This document shows, in pieces, positions 41,171 through 50,014 of a DNA stretch of 64,000 nucleotides. The DNA comes from an uncultured Prevotella sp. (GTDB lineage Bacteria; Bacteroidota; Bacteroidia; Bacteroidales; Bacteroidaceae): NCBI GenBank assembly GCA_900550035.1, contig URQS01000012.1:4050-68049 (forward strand), given 5' to 3'. Made by a program: the position numbers and the translations under genes. How positions within the stretch are numbered: the stretch's first letter is position 1; each line of letters starts with the position of its first letter. Under the pieces are notes generated by a model. That model had not been told where the DNA came from, made no database searches, and was given only the letters and a program-made list of their open reading frames with translations.

Positions 41171-42451
41171 TTATTTGTCCAGTCCGTACTGCTTGATGCG
41201 TCGGTAGAGTGTACGGTCGGAAATGCCGAGTTCTTGTGCCGCCTTCTTGCGGTTGCCGCCATTGCGTTCAAGTGCTTTCTCCACAACGTGTCGGCCAATG
41301 TCGTTGAGATTGAGGCTGTCGTTGTCGGAGATGCCAGCGTTGTCGTTGTCGTTTATTTCCTCTGCCTCGACATCTTGAAAGGCGTTGAAACGGTTTTGTG
41401 GATTATGATACTGTTGTATTGGTGATGTCGGATTGCCGTAGCTGTGTGTATCCGGTCCGCCAAGAGCGTGTATGCCGTTCAGTGCTGAGAGATTGTCGAG
41501 TGCGTGCGGTGTGTCCATCTTCTTGCGCATATCGGCCATTTCGCGTCGTAGGTCGCTCACATTGCCACGCAGTTCGTACAATATTTTATATAGTATTTCG
41601 CGTTCGCTTTCGTACGAGTGGCTTCCGGGAGTTGCTGTTGTTGTAAGCTGTGTGCTCTCCTGGTCCTCTGGGATGAACTTGCTCAGTGTCTCGGCATCAA
41701 TCTCGCGTTTCTGGCTTAATATCGACATCTGCTCGGTTATGTTCTTGAGCTGGCGCACGTTGCCCGGCCACTTGTATTTGAGCATTATCTGCTTAGCGTC
41801 GTCGGTGAGCGTGATGCGAGGAATGCGATACTTCTCTGCCATCTGCATTGTGAACAGTCTGAACAACAGCAGTATGTCTTCGCCTCTGTCGCGCAGGGGC
41901 GGAATCTGTATAGGTATGGTGTTGAGTCGGTAGAACAGATCTTCGCGGAAGCGTCCCTCGCTTATTGCCTTGTGCATGTTGACGTTGGTGGCGGCTACGA
42001 TGCGCACGTCGGTCTTCATGATTTTCTGGCCGCCCACACGTATGTATTCGCCCGTTTCGAGCACACGCAGCAGTCGTGCCTGTGTAGCAATGGGCAGTTC
42101 GCCCACCTCGTCGAGGAATATCGTACCCTTATTGGCAGTACCGAAATAGCCTTCGCTCTCGCCGATTGCACCCGTGAACGAACCCTTTTCGTGTCCGAAC
42201 AGTTCGCTGTCGATAGTGCCTTCGGGGATGGAGCCGCAGTTTATTGCAAAATACTTTTCGCGCTTTCGTGTAGAGTTGTCGTGTATGAGACGCGGGATGA
42301 TTTCCTTGCCCACGCCGCTTTCGCCAACGATAAGCACGCTAAGATCGGTCGGCGCAACCTGAAGAGCTACGTCGAGAGCATGATTGAGGGCCTCGCAATT
42401 GCCCACAATGTTGTATCTTTGTTTTATTCTTTGAAGTTCTGATGTGTCCAT
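41171..42451 (-). CDS. Sigma-54-type AAA transcription activator without receiver domain
   Basis: The 426-residue protein starts directly with the AAA domain: Walker A GESGVGKE at 43-50, HEKGSFTGAIG (GAFTGA-type loop, residues 90-95 GSFTGA), and Walker B TIFLDEVGE near 110-118. The arginine-finger segment FREDLFYRLNTIPIQIPPLR and the sensor region WPGNVRQLKN follow. A variable linker comes next, then a Fis-type DNA-binding end (VVEKALERNGGNRKKAAQEL, ISDRTLYRRIKQYGLD). There is no receiver or other input domain, so control must come from level or a partner. It heads an operon with lptE, the TPR gene and perhaps secG. Confidence 0.9.
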   Translation of the reverse strand: MDTSELQRIKQRYNIVGNCEALNHALDVALQVAPTDLSVLIVGESGVGKEIIPRLIHDNSTRKREKYFAINCGSIPEGTIDSELFGHEKGSFTGAIGESEGYFGTANKGTIFLDEVGELPIATQARLLRVLETGEYIRVGGQKIMKTDVRIVAATNVNMHKAISEGRFREDLFYRLNTIPIQIPPLRDRGEDILLLFRLFTMQMAEKYRIPRITLTDDAKQIMLKYKWPGNVRQLKNITEQMSILSQKREIDAETLSKFIPEDQESTQLTTTATPGSHSYESEREILYKILYELRGNVSDLRREMADMRKKMDTPHALDNLSALNGIHALGGPDTHSYGNPTSPIQQYHNPQNRFNAFQDVEAEEINDNDNAGISDNDSLNLNDIGRHVVEKALERNGGNRKKAAQELGISDRTLYRRIKQYGLDK

Positions 42452-42548
42452 TTGAAAACAAAATTACACATTATAATTGAGATATATGCAACGGGCTGTC
42501 CTTTTTTAGCGATTTTAAAGGTTTTGTGCCCGTTGCTGCTTTCCTCTC

Positions 42549-43748
42549 TTATTCGGCAGTCTGCTGCTTGTTGGCATCAGGCTTTTGTGGCGCACCGCCG
42601 TTTTTGTTGTCTGCTTGTGCAGGACGTTGTGACGGACGACGGTCGTTGTGTTCGTTGCGGTTGAACGGTTCACGCTTCTTGGGGATTGAAAATCTTACCT
42701 TCTCGCTGTCGTCGCGTTTCTCGTGGTAGAGCTTTTGTAGCGGATTGGCAAGTGGCAAGTCGTGCTCGTCGCGGTTGCGCACAATGTCGATAGCTGTGAA
42801 TATGGCGTGACGGAGTGCGCTCTCGTCGTACTCGCCTGTTCCTGCATTCACGAAATCGGGTGACAGAGCCGGTGCAGTACATACCAATGGCAGAGATGCT
42901 ATGTAGCAGATGCCATCGTTCTGCATAAGCGTTGTGAATGGGATGTTGGCCTGGTCGTCGTACATGGCCAGAACGCAGTCGAAAGCTTCGTACAGACTGT
43001 GTCCGAAGAATTCGTCGGCTGCATATGGTCCGTATGCGTTGATACCTTCCTCTTCCGATTTCTTTACGGCTGGTATGATAATGGTGTTCTCCTCCGTGCC
43101 GTCGGCTTTTGGGTTGAGTGCCAATACTGCTATGCGTGGGTTGGATATACGGAAGTCGCGCTGCATACTTGCGTGCAGTGCCTTGATTTTTGCAATGAGG
43201 CGTTCTTCGGTAAGGTTTGCTGGAATGTCCTTGATTGCGAGTCCGTCGGTGGCGAGCGCTATGCGTAGCGTCTCATTTATCATTATCTTCACGCCTTTCG
43301 CACCGTCGCCGATGCTTGTCTCAGAGTATTCCTTCAGATTCTTGTAGCTGTAGTTGTCGGCCGACATGTTGGTGTTGTCGACAGGACAGGCTACAAGCAC
43401 GTCGTACAACTGGCTGCGGAAGTCGGTCATGGCGCGGTCGAGAGCCTTCAATGCAGCTTCGCCAGATTCCTTGGTAGGTGTGCCAATCTCTACCTTCACA
43501 TCGTCGTCGAAGCAAGTGAGCAGATTGACGCGTCCGTCTTGAGCGTCTTCTGCACGATTGATGATGCTGAAGTTGGCCTGAATGTTCATCGCCTTACGAT
43601 GATAGGCGGCAATCTTAGGCGAACCGTAGATGATAGGAGTGCAAAGCTCCAGCATATCAGGCTCGGCAAAGGTTTTAAAAATGAGTTCGTATCCGATACC
43701 GTTGGTATCGCCGTGCGTTATGGCAACGCGTATTTTTCTATCTTCCAT
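42549..43748 (-). CDS. PdxA-like protein lacking catalytic metal ligands
   Basis: The 399-residue protein is homologous over its length to 4-hydroxythreonine-4-phosphate dehydrogenase: GDTNGIGYELIFKTF, IIYGSPKIAAYHRKAM, LRIALATDGLAIKDIP, ALNPKADGTEE, LAMYDDQANIPFTTL and NAGTGEYDESALRHAI all align with PdxA. In PdxA three histidines bind the metal, in GHTE, NPHAG and YHDQG. Here those places read YKNLKEY, NPKAD and YDDQA. The RTSVDHGTA substrate loop reads CTAPALSPD. PdxA activity is therefore unlikely. A basic, Asn/Gln/Pro-rich tail (about 45 residues, KKREPFNRNEHNDRRPSQRP) is added at the C-terminus. The frame is intact and well preserved, so the protein probably has another function. Confidence 0.85.
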   Translation of the reverse strand: MEDRKIRVAITHGDTNGIGYELIFKTFAEPDMLELCTPIIYGSPKIAAYHRKAMNIQANFSIINRAEDAQDGRVNLLTCFDDDVKVEIGTPTKESGEAALKALDRAMTDFRSQLYDVLVACPVDNTNMSADNYSYKNLKEYSETSIGDGAKGVKIMINETLRIALATDGLAIKDIPANLTEERLIAKIKALHASMQRDFRISNPRIAVLALNPKADGTEENTIIIPAVKKSEEEGINAYGPYAADEFFGHSLYEAFDCVLAMYDDQANIPFTTLMQNDGICYIASLPLVCTAPALSPDFVNAGTGEYDESALRHAIFTAIDIVRNRDEHDLPLANPLQKLYHEKRDDSEKVRFSIPKKREPFNRNEHNDRRPSQRPAQADNKNGGAPQKPDANKQQTAE

Positions 43749-43779
43749 TGTATATTATATATATATTGTGTATAAATAA

Positions 43780-44796
43780 TTAGTCTATATGCTTTTTGCC
43801 AGACAGATGCCTTGTTGGCTCCTGCTTCTTCTTGTCCTGTTGCTTATGCGTAGCATACACGATGGCTTCGAGCTGCATTATGAGGTTGCGCTTCTTCTTG
43901 CCGGGGGCATAGACGAAGCCTTCTATGGTGACTACTTCGCGAGGATAATATCCCCATATCGAACGTGCCACAAGCGGTCCGCCCATGGCGTCGCCTTTCA
44001 TTTCCCACAGTCCGCGCCATTCTTGCGTGAGGATGTCTTCCCGCTCGTCGTGCTTATATATAACGCTACATGCATCATGCACCGTTGTCATATACATAGA
44101 GTCGGTTTCGCCCTTGATGTTGACTTGCATCACACTGTCGCGTTTGCGAAACTGCTGTTTGTAGATACAAATATTCTGCATAGCCGTTGGCGAGTCGTTG
44201 GATATCCACAAGAAGTCCTTGCCACGCTTGCACGACTTCATATCGGCAGGAATCGGAATGTCGAAACCGAACATTCGCTTCACTTCTGCCTCCATCTTCG
44301 GGTTGTGTTTGTGCTGCAAGGTCTCGATGTAGGCTTTTGATTCGTGGGCTTTAAGTAGTTTGGCCAATGTGTGTGCGTTGCCTTGTAGGGCTGTGCCATC
44401 GGGTGTGGTGTCATGCAGACATTGGACAGACGGTGTGCATATGCGCACTATCAATTGCGGCTCGGCGTACATATTGCGTTTGCATTCAAGACGCAACTTT
44501 TCGTATTTCTTGGGGTTGATGTCTACTACGATTAGCGACCTTGCATATCGCAACACTCCTGTCAATGCGTCAGTCGGCTTTACATCAGTCTCGCGCACGT
44601 CAAACATTGGCTCTGATTGTAGCAATCCTTCAACGTCAATGCTTAGTGTCTTGTACAATATGCTGTCAACATCGCCCACTACAGTCACCTCGTACGGTCT
44701 GCCGCCACTTGTGGGCAACATGCTCTTGCGGTCGTTGCAGGATGCAATGAGCAGGCAGAAGATGGTAAAAAGCAGACAATAACCAAACTTGTACAT
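43780..44796 (-). CDS. DUF4837 lipoprotein
   Basis: The 338-residue protein has a lipoprotein signal (YCLLFTIFCLLIASCNDRK) and the DUF4837 pattern. This includes the opening GGRPYEVTVVGD, SEPMFDVRETDV, ARSLIVVDINPKKYEK, the middle WISNDSPTAMQNICIY and the late REVVTIEGFVYAPGKKKRNL, which precedes MQLEAIVYA. The family is confined to Bacteroidota and has no known function. It is probably anchored in an envelope membrane facing the periplasm. It lies 31 bp upstream of the PdxA-like gene and may be in one transcript with rlmN, from which a repeat-made hairpin separates it. Confidence 0.82.
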   Translation of the reverse strand: MYKFGYCLLFTIFCLLIASCNDRKSMLPTSGGRPYEVTVVGDVDSILYKTLSIDVEGLLQSEPMFDVRETDVKPTDALTGVLRYARSLIVVDINPKKYEKLRLECKRNMYAEPQLIVRICTPSVQCLHDTTPDGTALQGNAHTLAKLLKAHESKAYIETLQHKHNPKMEAEVKRMFGFDIPIPADMKSCKRGKDFLWISNDSPTAMQNICIYKQQFRKRDSVMQVNIKGETDSMYMTTVHDACSVIYKHDEREDILTQEWRGLWEMKGDAMGGPLVARSIWGYYPREVVTIEGFVYAPGKKKRNLIMQLEAIVYATHKQQDKKKQEPTRHLSGKKHID

Positions 44797-44816
44797 TTCG
44801 TTTTAGTTGAAAGTTG

Positions 44817-44896
44817 AAAGTTGAGAGTTGAGAGTTTGGGGCAGAGAGTAGAGGGTATTCATAACTCTCAACTCACAATTCTCAACTCTCAACTTT
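44817..44896. repeat. Inverted repeat of ttgagagtt units
   Basis: aaagttgagagttgag (44817-44832) is the exact reverse complement of 44881-44896. The space between contains further copies of both forms. The same units occur at 18345-18379 and 18478-18510. It lies between rlmN and the DUF4837 gene and touches the rlmN stop codon. Confidence 0.75.
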
Positions 44897-45941
44897 AGTT
44901 TTCTTTTCTTTCTTCCTCTATCGTCTTAGCCGTTGATAGCAGTCCACACGCAGCGAAGATGTCCTGTCCGCGGCTTGCGCGTATCGTGGTGATGATGCCG
45001 TGGTTGTTGAGATAGTCGCGGAAAGCCTCCATCTTCTGTTCGTCGCAGCCTTCGAGGTCAACGTTAGGAATCTTGTGGAAGCGTATGAGATTGATGCGGC
45101 AGAAGAGTCCCTTGGTCAGCTTCACAATCTCGCGGGCGTGAGTCATTGAGTCGTTTACGCCACGGAACATAATATATTCGAACGAGAGGCGACGCTGATG
45201 AGTGAAGTCGTACTGGTGCATGAGGTCGATAATCTCGGTTATCGACATTCCGCGCTCGGCAGGCATGAGCATGGCGCGCTGTTCGGGTATGGGCGAGTGC
45301 ATGCTGATAGCAACATGGCATTCGCTCTCGTCGAGGAATCTCTTCAGCTTGTTCTTCACACCAACGCTGCTTACGGTGATGCGCTTGGGGCTCCAAGCGT
45401 AGCCATAATCTGATGTCAGCACCTCAGTAGCCTTCAGCACGTTGTCGAGATTGTCCATAGGTTCGCCCTGTCCCATAAACACGACGTTGGTGAGTTTGTC
45501 GCGTTCGGGCAGAGTGTAAATCTGGTTGAGAATGTCTGTCACAGTAAGATAACCCTCAAAACCCTGTTTGCCCGTTTGGCAGAACAGACAGTTCATCTTG
45601 CAGCCTACCTCGCACGATACACATAGCGTTGCGCGGTCGTGGTCGGGAATGTATACCGTCTCTACATGCTTGCCCGATGCGGTAGGAAAGAGATACTTGA
45701 TGGTGCCGTCCTTCGACTTCTGGCATTCGATGTGTGGCATGCAGCCAATGGTGTATTCGGCGGCAAGCTTCTCGCGGTTTGCCTTTGATATGTTGGTCAT
45801 TTCGTCAATCGACTCCACATGCTGTGTGTAAAGCCACTTTGCCATCTGTCCGCCAGTGAAGGCAGGCATACCGAGCGACTTTGCCACTTCTTTCAGTTCT
45901 GAGAGCGATAGTCCGAGTAGGGGTTTCTTATTGTCTGTCAT
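44895..45941 (-). CDS. rlmN: 23S rRNA A2503 / tRNA A37 C2-methyltransferase RlmN
   Basis: RlmN is a radical-SAM enzyme that methylates C2 of A2503 in 23S rRNA and A37 in tRNA. The 348 residues contain the CX3CX2C motif CKMNCLFC with C114, C118 and C121, the SAM-region GQGEPMDN, the segment SSVGVKNKLKRFL, HSPIPEQRAMLMP with the expected Pro-rich loop, and the C-terminal ASRGQDIFAACGLLS, which includes the methyl-carrying Cys. A promoter of the form TTTG-N20-TAATTTTG lies just upstream, next to the 22-nt repeat array. Confidence 0.94.
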   Translation of the reverse strand: MTDNKKPLLGLSLSELKEVAKSLGMPAFTGGQMAKWLYTQHVESIDEMTNISKANREKLAAEYTIGCMPHIECQKSKDGTIKYLFPTASGKHVETVYIPDHDRATLCVSCEVGCKMNCLFCQTGKQGFEGYLTVTDILNQIYTLPERDKLTNVVFMGQGEPMDNLDNVLKATEVLTSDYGYAWSPKRITVSSVGVKNKLKRFLDESECHVAISMHSPIPEQRAMLMPAERGMSITEIIDLMHQYDFTHQRRLSFEYIMFRGVNDSMTHAREIVKLTKGLFCRINLIRFHKIPNVDLEGCDEQKMEAFRDYLNNHGIITTIRASRGQDIFAACGLLSTAKTIEEERKEN

Positions 45942-45978
45942 ATGATTTTGTTAGCGATTTGTTTCGTTTATATTTCTG

Positions 45979-46010
45979 CAAAATTAATGTTTTATTCGCA
46001 GAATACCAAA
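45979..46010 (-). promoter_or_regulatory. Promoter TTTG-N20-TAATTTTG of rlmN
   Basis: On the minus strand TTTG lies at 46007-46010 and TAATTTTG at 45979-45986. The repeat array begins directly upstream of the -33 box. Confidence 0.6.
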
Positions 46011-46096
46011 TGTTTGGGGGTGTAATTCAAATGGAGCACTTTTACATTTCAAATGGAGTTCATTCGCACTTCAAATGTAGTGTGTTTGTGCTTCAG
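46010..46096 (+). repeat. Array of 22-nt degenerate tandem repeats (A)
   Basis: Three units of exactly 22 nt lie at 46031-46052, 46053-46074 and 46075-46096, with the pattern atggag..c..tt...cttcaa. A weaker 21-nt unit lies at 46010-46030. The array lies between the divergent rlmN and HAD-fusion promoters. It has the same period and related wording as the array at 62409-62518. Confidence 0.7.
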
Positions 46097-46199
46097 TTGT
46101 TGTCTTTTGTAAGCAGGACGTACAACGCAAACATGCCCATAATAATGCAGCTTTTGTAGGGTTTTTATGTCGCAAGTATGACTTTTCGGAAAATATCTG

Positions 46200-46207
46200 T
46201 TATCTTT
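46200..46207 (+). promoter_or_regulatory. Promoter -7 box TATCTTTG of the HAD fusion gene
   Basis: TATCTTTG followed by gtgc lies 37 bp before the ATG at 46244. The gap 45942-46243 otherwise holds only the repeat array and the rlmN promoter. Confidence 0.6.
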
Positions 46208-46243
46208 GTGCTTGATTATTGAATAAAGATAACAATAACGATT

Positions 46244-47346
46244 ATGATAAAGAATTTGATTTTCGACTTTGGCAAGGTGCTTGTCGATTATGATTATATG
46301 CTGGTGTTGGACCAGGTGTTCAGTACACACGAGCAGTCGGTTGATTTCTACAAGCATCTTATGGCTGAGGGATGGAACAAGCGATTGGACCGTGAGGATA
46401 AGCCTTTTGAGGCTATCATTGATGATATGGCAGAAGCGATGCCGCAGTATGCCGACGAAATACGTCAGTTTGGCAAGCGCTATACGGAGTTTGTCATTGG
46501 CGAGATTGACGGGATGCGCTCCCTGCTTGGACGCTTGAAGCAGGAGGGGTACAGACTCTTTGGACTGACCAACTGGTGCAGCAAGGTGCATGTAACAATG
46601 AAGCAGTATCCGATATTCGAACTGCTGGAGGACCGTTTGGTTTCGTCGGAAGGCATCTGATAAAGCCCGAACGTGCAATATATGAGCGTATGTGCGAGAA
46701 GTTCGCATTGAAACCCGAAGAGTGCGTTTTTGCCGACGACAGAATGGACAATATTGAGGCTGCCCGTGCTTATGGTATGCGTGGCATTGTGTTTAGAGAT
46801 GCGCGTCAGTATGAGGCCGATTTGCGTCGTATTCTTGACATAGAGAGTAGGGTGGAGCGTGCCGTAGACAATTTCATGCAGGGCTATGGCTGCTGCCAGT
46901 CGGTAGTGGCAGCATTTGCTGATATGTACGGTCTTGACGATAATCTTGCCAAGCGCATTGGTGCCGGTTTTGGTGGTGGAGTAGGACGCATGCGTATGAT
47001 GTGTGGCGCAGTGTCGGGTATCGTGACCTGTGTAGGACTCGACTGCGGACAGACCGACGGCGCCGACCGTGAGGGTAAGTCGGCTTGCTACAAGGTTGTG
47101 CAGGATCTGCTCGCCAAATCGAAAGAGCAGAATGGCTCACTTATCTGTGCTGAGATACTCGGACTGAAAGGTGTGGAGAAGGCGCAGTCGTCGTATGTGG
47201 CTTCGGCACGTACCGCCGAATATTACAAGAAGCGCCCATGTGCCGCCAAGGTAGAGAGCGCAGCACGTATATTTGCCGACTATCTGGAGGACAAACTCTT
47301 CGCTGAGGAGTGTGCTGCCGACGACAGTAGGTCGGTTTACAGATAA
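46244..47346 (+). pseudogene. HAD phosphatase fused to C_GCAxxG_C_C redox domain, frameshifted
   Basis: The first frame gives a HAD subfamily IA start (IKNLIFDFGKVLVDYDYMLV) and motif II (YRLFGLTNWCSKVHVTMKQY), ending SSEGI at 46660. A second frame continues at once with IKPERAIYERMCEKFALKPE and motif IV VFADDRMDNIEAA. One missing C near 46656 (ggcatc-ctgata) joins them. After the HAD domain comes a second domain of the C_GCAxxG_C_C family: NFMQGYGCCQSVVAAFADMY, GAGFGGGVGRMRMMCGAVSG and GSLICAEILGL, with its cysteines kept. The family is a presumed redox protein. The fused protein would have about 367 residues. As written, only the N-terminal 138 residues are translated from the first start. 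Confidence 0.8.
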
Positions 47347-47357
47347 TATTGATTGCT

Positions 47358-47393
47358 AAAAATGCGGATAATGCTAAAATTGTCCGCATTTTT
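47358..47393 (+). terminator. Intrinsic terminator of the HAD fusion gene
   Basis: aaaatgcgga pairs with tccgcatttt around a 14-nt loop, and more T follow. It lies 12 bp after the stop. Confidence 0.8.
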
Positions 47394-47417
47394 GGTACTT
47401 GTGAAAATATTTTGTTG

Positions 47418-47425
47418 TATCTTTG
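47418..47425 (+). promoter_or_regulatory. Promoter -7 box TATCTTTG of the transpeptidase operon
   Basis: TATCTTTG followed by gcagaa lies 41 bp before the small secreted protein gene. Confidence 0.6.
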
Positions 47426-47465
47426 CAGAAACACATACAACGGATTGTAGTAAAAAATAGATATT

Positions 47466-47786
47466 ATGTCAAAAAATATACTCATAGCAATGTTTATGGC
47501 TGTTGCCGGCATGTTTGTGCCATGCAGTGCCGAGGCGGTTTGTTTGACAGAAATGGAAATGATAGACAATAATGACCTGTCGAAGATAACCATTTCGGTC
47601 AATGAGTCGGTGTTGCGCATTACGGGTGCTGCGGGAATGACAATGTCTGTTTATAATATCACAGGCGGTGTACCTGTGATGAAAGTTAAGATTGACGGCT
47701 CGGACAAGCGTTACGACCTGAATTTGCCGCGAGGCATTTATATCGTTCAGGTTGGTAAGGCCGTACGTAAAATAGTCATAAAATAA
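47466..47786 (+). CDS. Small secreted protein with sorting-tail-like domain
   Basis: The 106-residue protein has a signal peptide (MSKNILIAMFMAVAGMFVPC ending at SAEA). Its body (SVNESVLRITGAAGMTMSVY, NITGGVPVMKV, LNLPRGIYIVQVGKAVRKIV) looks like a bare Por/type IX C-terminal sorting domain with nothing in front of it. Such mini-proteins occur in Prevotella-like genomes; their task is unknown. The stop codon is followed two bases later by the start of the L,D-transpeptidase gene, so the two are tightly coupled. Confidence 0.72.
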   Translation: MSKNILIAMFMAVAGMFVPCSAEAVCLTEMEMIDNNDLSKITISVNESVLRITGAAGMTMSVYNITGGVPVMKVKIDGSDKRYDLNLPRGIYIVQVGKAVRKIVIK

Positions 47787-47788
47787 TA

Positions 47789-49369
47789 TTGCTTTTGAGA
47801 AATCTGCATTTTGAGCCTTTAAGGTTCTTTGTTTTTATAGCTCTTATAGCATGTGCATTGTGCTCGTGCAATGAGAGAAAGGTTGATATGCACGTTTCTC
47901 TTGATTTGTTCTCTGATTTGCAGAAGGATTATTGGCAAATAGATGAGGACAAGATAAGTGAGAATATACGTCGTATTGCTTTGGCGGATAGGCCGCAAAT
48001 GACAGCCGACCGACATACACGTACCTATTATCTTGAAGGCGGACGCCCCATGTGGCTTTTGCGCGGAGGTGCCGATAGCAGAGTGGATAGTGTGCTCAAG
48101 TATGTTGCAAAAGTGGATTCGTTCGGCTTTTCGCGTGAAGACTTCTGCTATGCTACAATATGTAGTGACCTGGCACGTGTACAGAACCTCGACTTTGATA
48201 CCCTTCCCGATGCCACCAATGACATCAATCGTGTGTATGCCCGACTGGAATACAGCCTGACGAAGGCCTTCCTGCGCTATTGCGAAGGTCAGCGCTTTGG
48301 TTTTGCCAATCCCTATGATTTGTTCAATCGTCTTGATGTGCGCGACAGCGACTCGGTTCACGTATCCTATCGCTCGCTTTATGGAGTGCCTACCAAGTTG
48401 GCAAATCGTGAATTTCTTGATGAAGCTTACGGGGCAATAGCGGGTGGCTGTGAAAAGGTGGGGGCATTCATGCATGCTTCTTATCCCGAAAATCCTCTTT
48501 TCTCAGAATTTTGTAAGATGCTATCGCGCCCGTTGTCGGCTGCCGAACGCCGCCGTGTGTTCTGCAATATAGAACGCAGCCGATGGCGTCATGGCGACTA
48601 TCCACAGCTGCACGACAAGTATGTGCTTGTGAACGTGCCAACGCAGCAGCTTGAAGCAGTTGATAATGACAACCGAATGACTATGCGTATTGCACTCGGC
48701 AGTCTGGAAACGAAGACTCCGTTGCTCACAGGACGCATCAAGCGCATTGACTTCAATCCGCAATGGATCATTCCTAAGAGCATCATCAAGACATCGGTGC
48801 GCCATCATGCAGGCGATGTGGGCTACTTCGAGCGCCATAACTATTTCGTACGCGAGCGCAAGACGGGTAAGGAGGTGAATCCGTCGCTTGTGACAGCCGA
48901 CATGATGATGAGCCACGACTATCATGTCGTTCAGCGCGGAGGCAAAGGCAATGCTTTGGGACGTATTATCTTCCGCTTTGACAACGACTACAGTATATAT
49001 TTGCATGACACATCAAGTCCTTCGGTGTTTGCCAATCGTAAACGTATTGTTTCGCATGGTTGTATACGTGTGGAGCGGCCTTACGATCTTGCCGTATTCA
49101 TGCTTGCCGACAAGGACGAGCGGGTTATGGAAAAGATGAAGTACTCTATAGCTGTGGATTATGGCAACGATGGTGGCGATGCCGACGAGCGTCCGGTGAT
49201 TGACAAGAGTAAATTGCTGCGCAGTCTGAGCGTGAATCCAACAGTTCCGCTGTTCATTACCTATTACACATTATATCCAAATGCCGATGGTGTAATGGTG
49301 GGTTATGACGACATATATGGTTTCGACCCCGTGATATATGCTAAAATTCAGAATTTCATAAAACAATAA
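47789..49369 (+). CDS. L,D-transpeptidase (YcbB-like) lipoprotein
   Basis: The 526-residue protein starts at TTG; no ATG or GTG precedes the lipoprotein signal FIALIACALCSCNERK, and the TTG lies 2 bp after the previous stop. A scaffold region of about 270 residues, with a putative peptidoglycan-binding part (LEYSLTKAFLRYCEGQRFGF), precedes the YkuD catalytic domain. That domain shows HDTSSPSVFANRKRIVSHGC with the active Cys at residue 425, followed by IRVERP. It should form 3-3 cross-links in peptidoglycan or attach proteins to it, from the periplasm. The ECF sigma factor gene follows after 5 bp. Confidence 0.88.
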   Translation: MLLRNLHFEPLRFFVFIALIACALCSCNERKVDMHVSLDLFSDLQKDYWQIDEDKISENIRRIALADRPQMTADRHTRTYYLEGGRPMWLLRGGADSRVDSVLKYVAKVDSFGFSREDFCYATICSDLARVQNLDFDTLPDATNDINRVYARLEYSLTKAFLRYCEGQRFGFANPYDLFNRLDVRDSDSVHVSYRSLYGVPTKLANREFLDEAYGAIAGGCEKVGAFMHASYPENPLFSEFCKMLSRPLSAAERRRVFCNIERSRWRHGDYPQLHDKYVLVNVPTQQLEAVDNDNRMTMRIALGSLETKTPLLTGRIKRIDFNPQWIIPKSIIKTSVRHHAGDVGYFERHNYFVRERKTGKEVNPSLVTADMMMSHDYHVVQRGGKGNALGRIIFRFDNDYSIYLHDTSSPSVFANRKRIVSHGCIRVERPYDLAVFMLADKDERVMEKMKYSIAVDYGNDGGDADERPVIDKSKLLRSLSVNPTVPLFITYYTLYPNADGVMVGYDDIYGFDPVIYAKIQNFIKQ

Positions 49370-49374
49370 TAACG

Positions 49375-49902
49375 ATGTCAACCAACATGCCGACAACCGA
49401 AGCTGAAAAACAAGCGTTTTTCGCCAATATTGTTGCCCAGTACAGCGAGCGGCTGTATTGGACGGTTCGACGTATAGTGATTGACCATGACGATGCAGAT
49501 GACGTACTCCAAAATGCCTTTGTTAAGGCTTGGAGCAATATGGACGATTTTCAGAACCGTTCGAAAATATCCACATGGTTGTATCGGATTGCTGTGAATG
49601 AGGCGCTCGATTTTGTTCGTCGCAAGAAGGATACAGCATCGCTTGGCGAGGAAGGCAACGTGGCAGTAGTCAATCGGTTGATGGCCGATGATTATTTTGA
49701 CGGTGACCGGGCGCAGGCTCTGCTGCAGGCGGCAATAGCTTCGCTGCCCGATGTGCAGCGTGTGGTGTTCAACCTACGATATTACGACGAAATGAAATAT
49801 TCGGACATAAGCCAGATGCTCAATACTTCTGAGGGAGCATTAAAGGCGAGTTATCACATAGCGGTGAAGAAGATAACTGCATTTGTCAAGAGTCATGAGT
49901 GA
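49375..49902 (+). CDS. ECF-family RNA polymerase sigma factor
   Basis: The 175-residue protein has the two sigma regions of the ECF family. Sigma-2 reads YSERLYWTVRRIVIDHDDAD, DVLQNAFVKAWSNMDDFQNR and SKISTWLYRIAVNEALDFVR. Sigma-4 reads IASLPDVQRVVFNLRYYDEM, KYSDISQMLNTSEGALKASY and HIAVKKITAFV. It belongs to the RpoE-like groups common in Bacteroidota. It is followed by a membrane protein that could be its anti-sigma factor. Its operon with an L,D-transpeptidase suggests an envelope regulon, which is an inference. Confidence 0.9.
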   Translation: MSTNMPTTEAEKQAFFANIVAQYSERLYWTVRRIVIDHDDADDVLQNAFVKAWSNMDDFQNRSKISTWLYRIAVNEALDFVRRKKDTASLGEEGNVAVVNRLMADDYFDGDRAQALLQAAIASLPDVQRVVFNLRYYDEMKYSDISQMLNTSEGALKASYHIAVKKITAFVKSHE

Positions 49903-50014
49903 GAAGCATATATTTTAAAACTTATGCTATATATAAATTATGTGTATAAAATTGATGAGCAAATTAAACCTTTATAGTTTTTGTGAGTCAAATACATAAA
50001 ATTATTGAAGGAAT

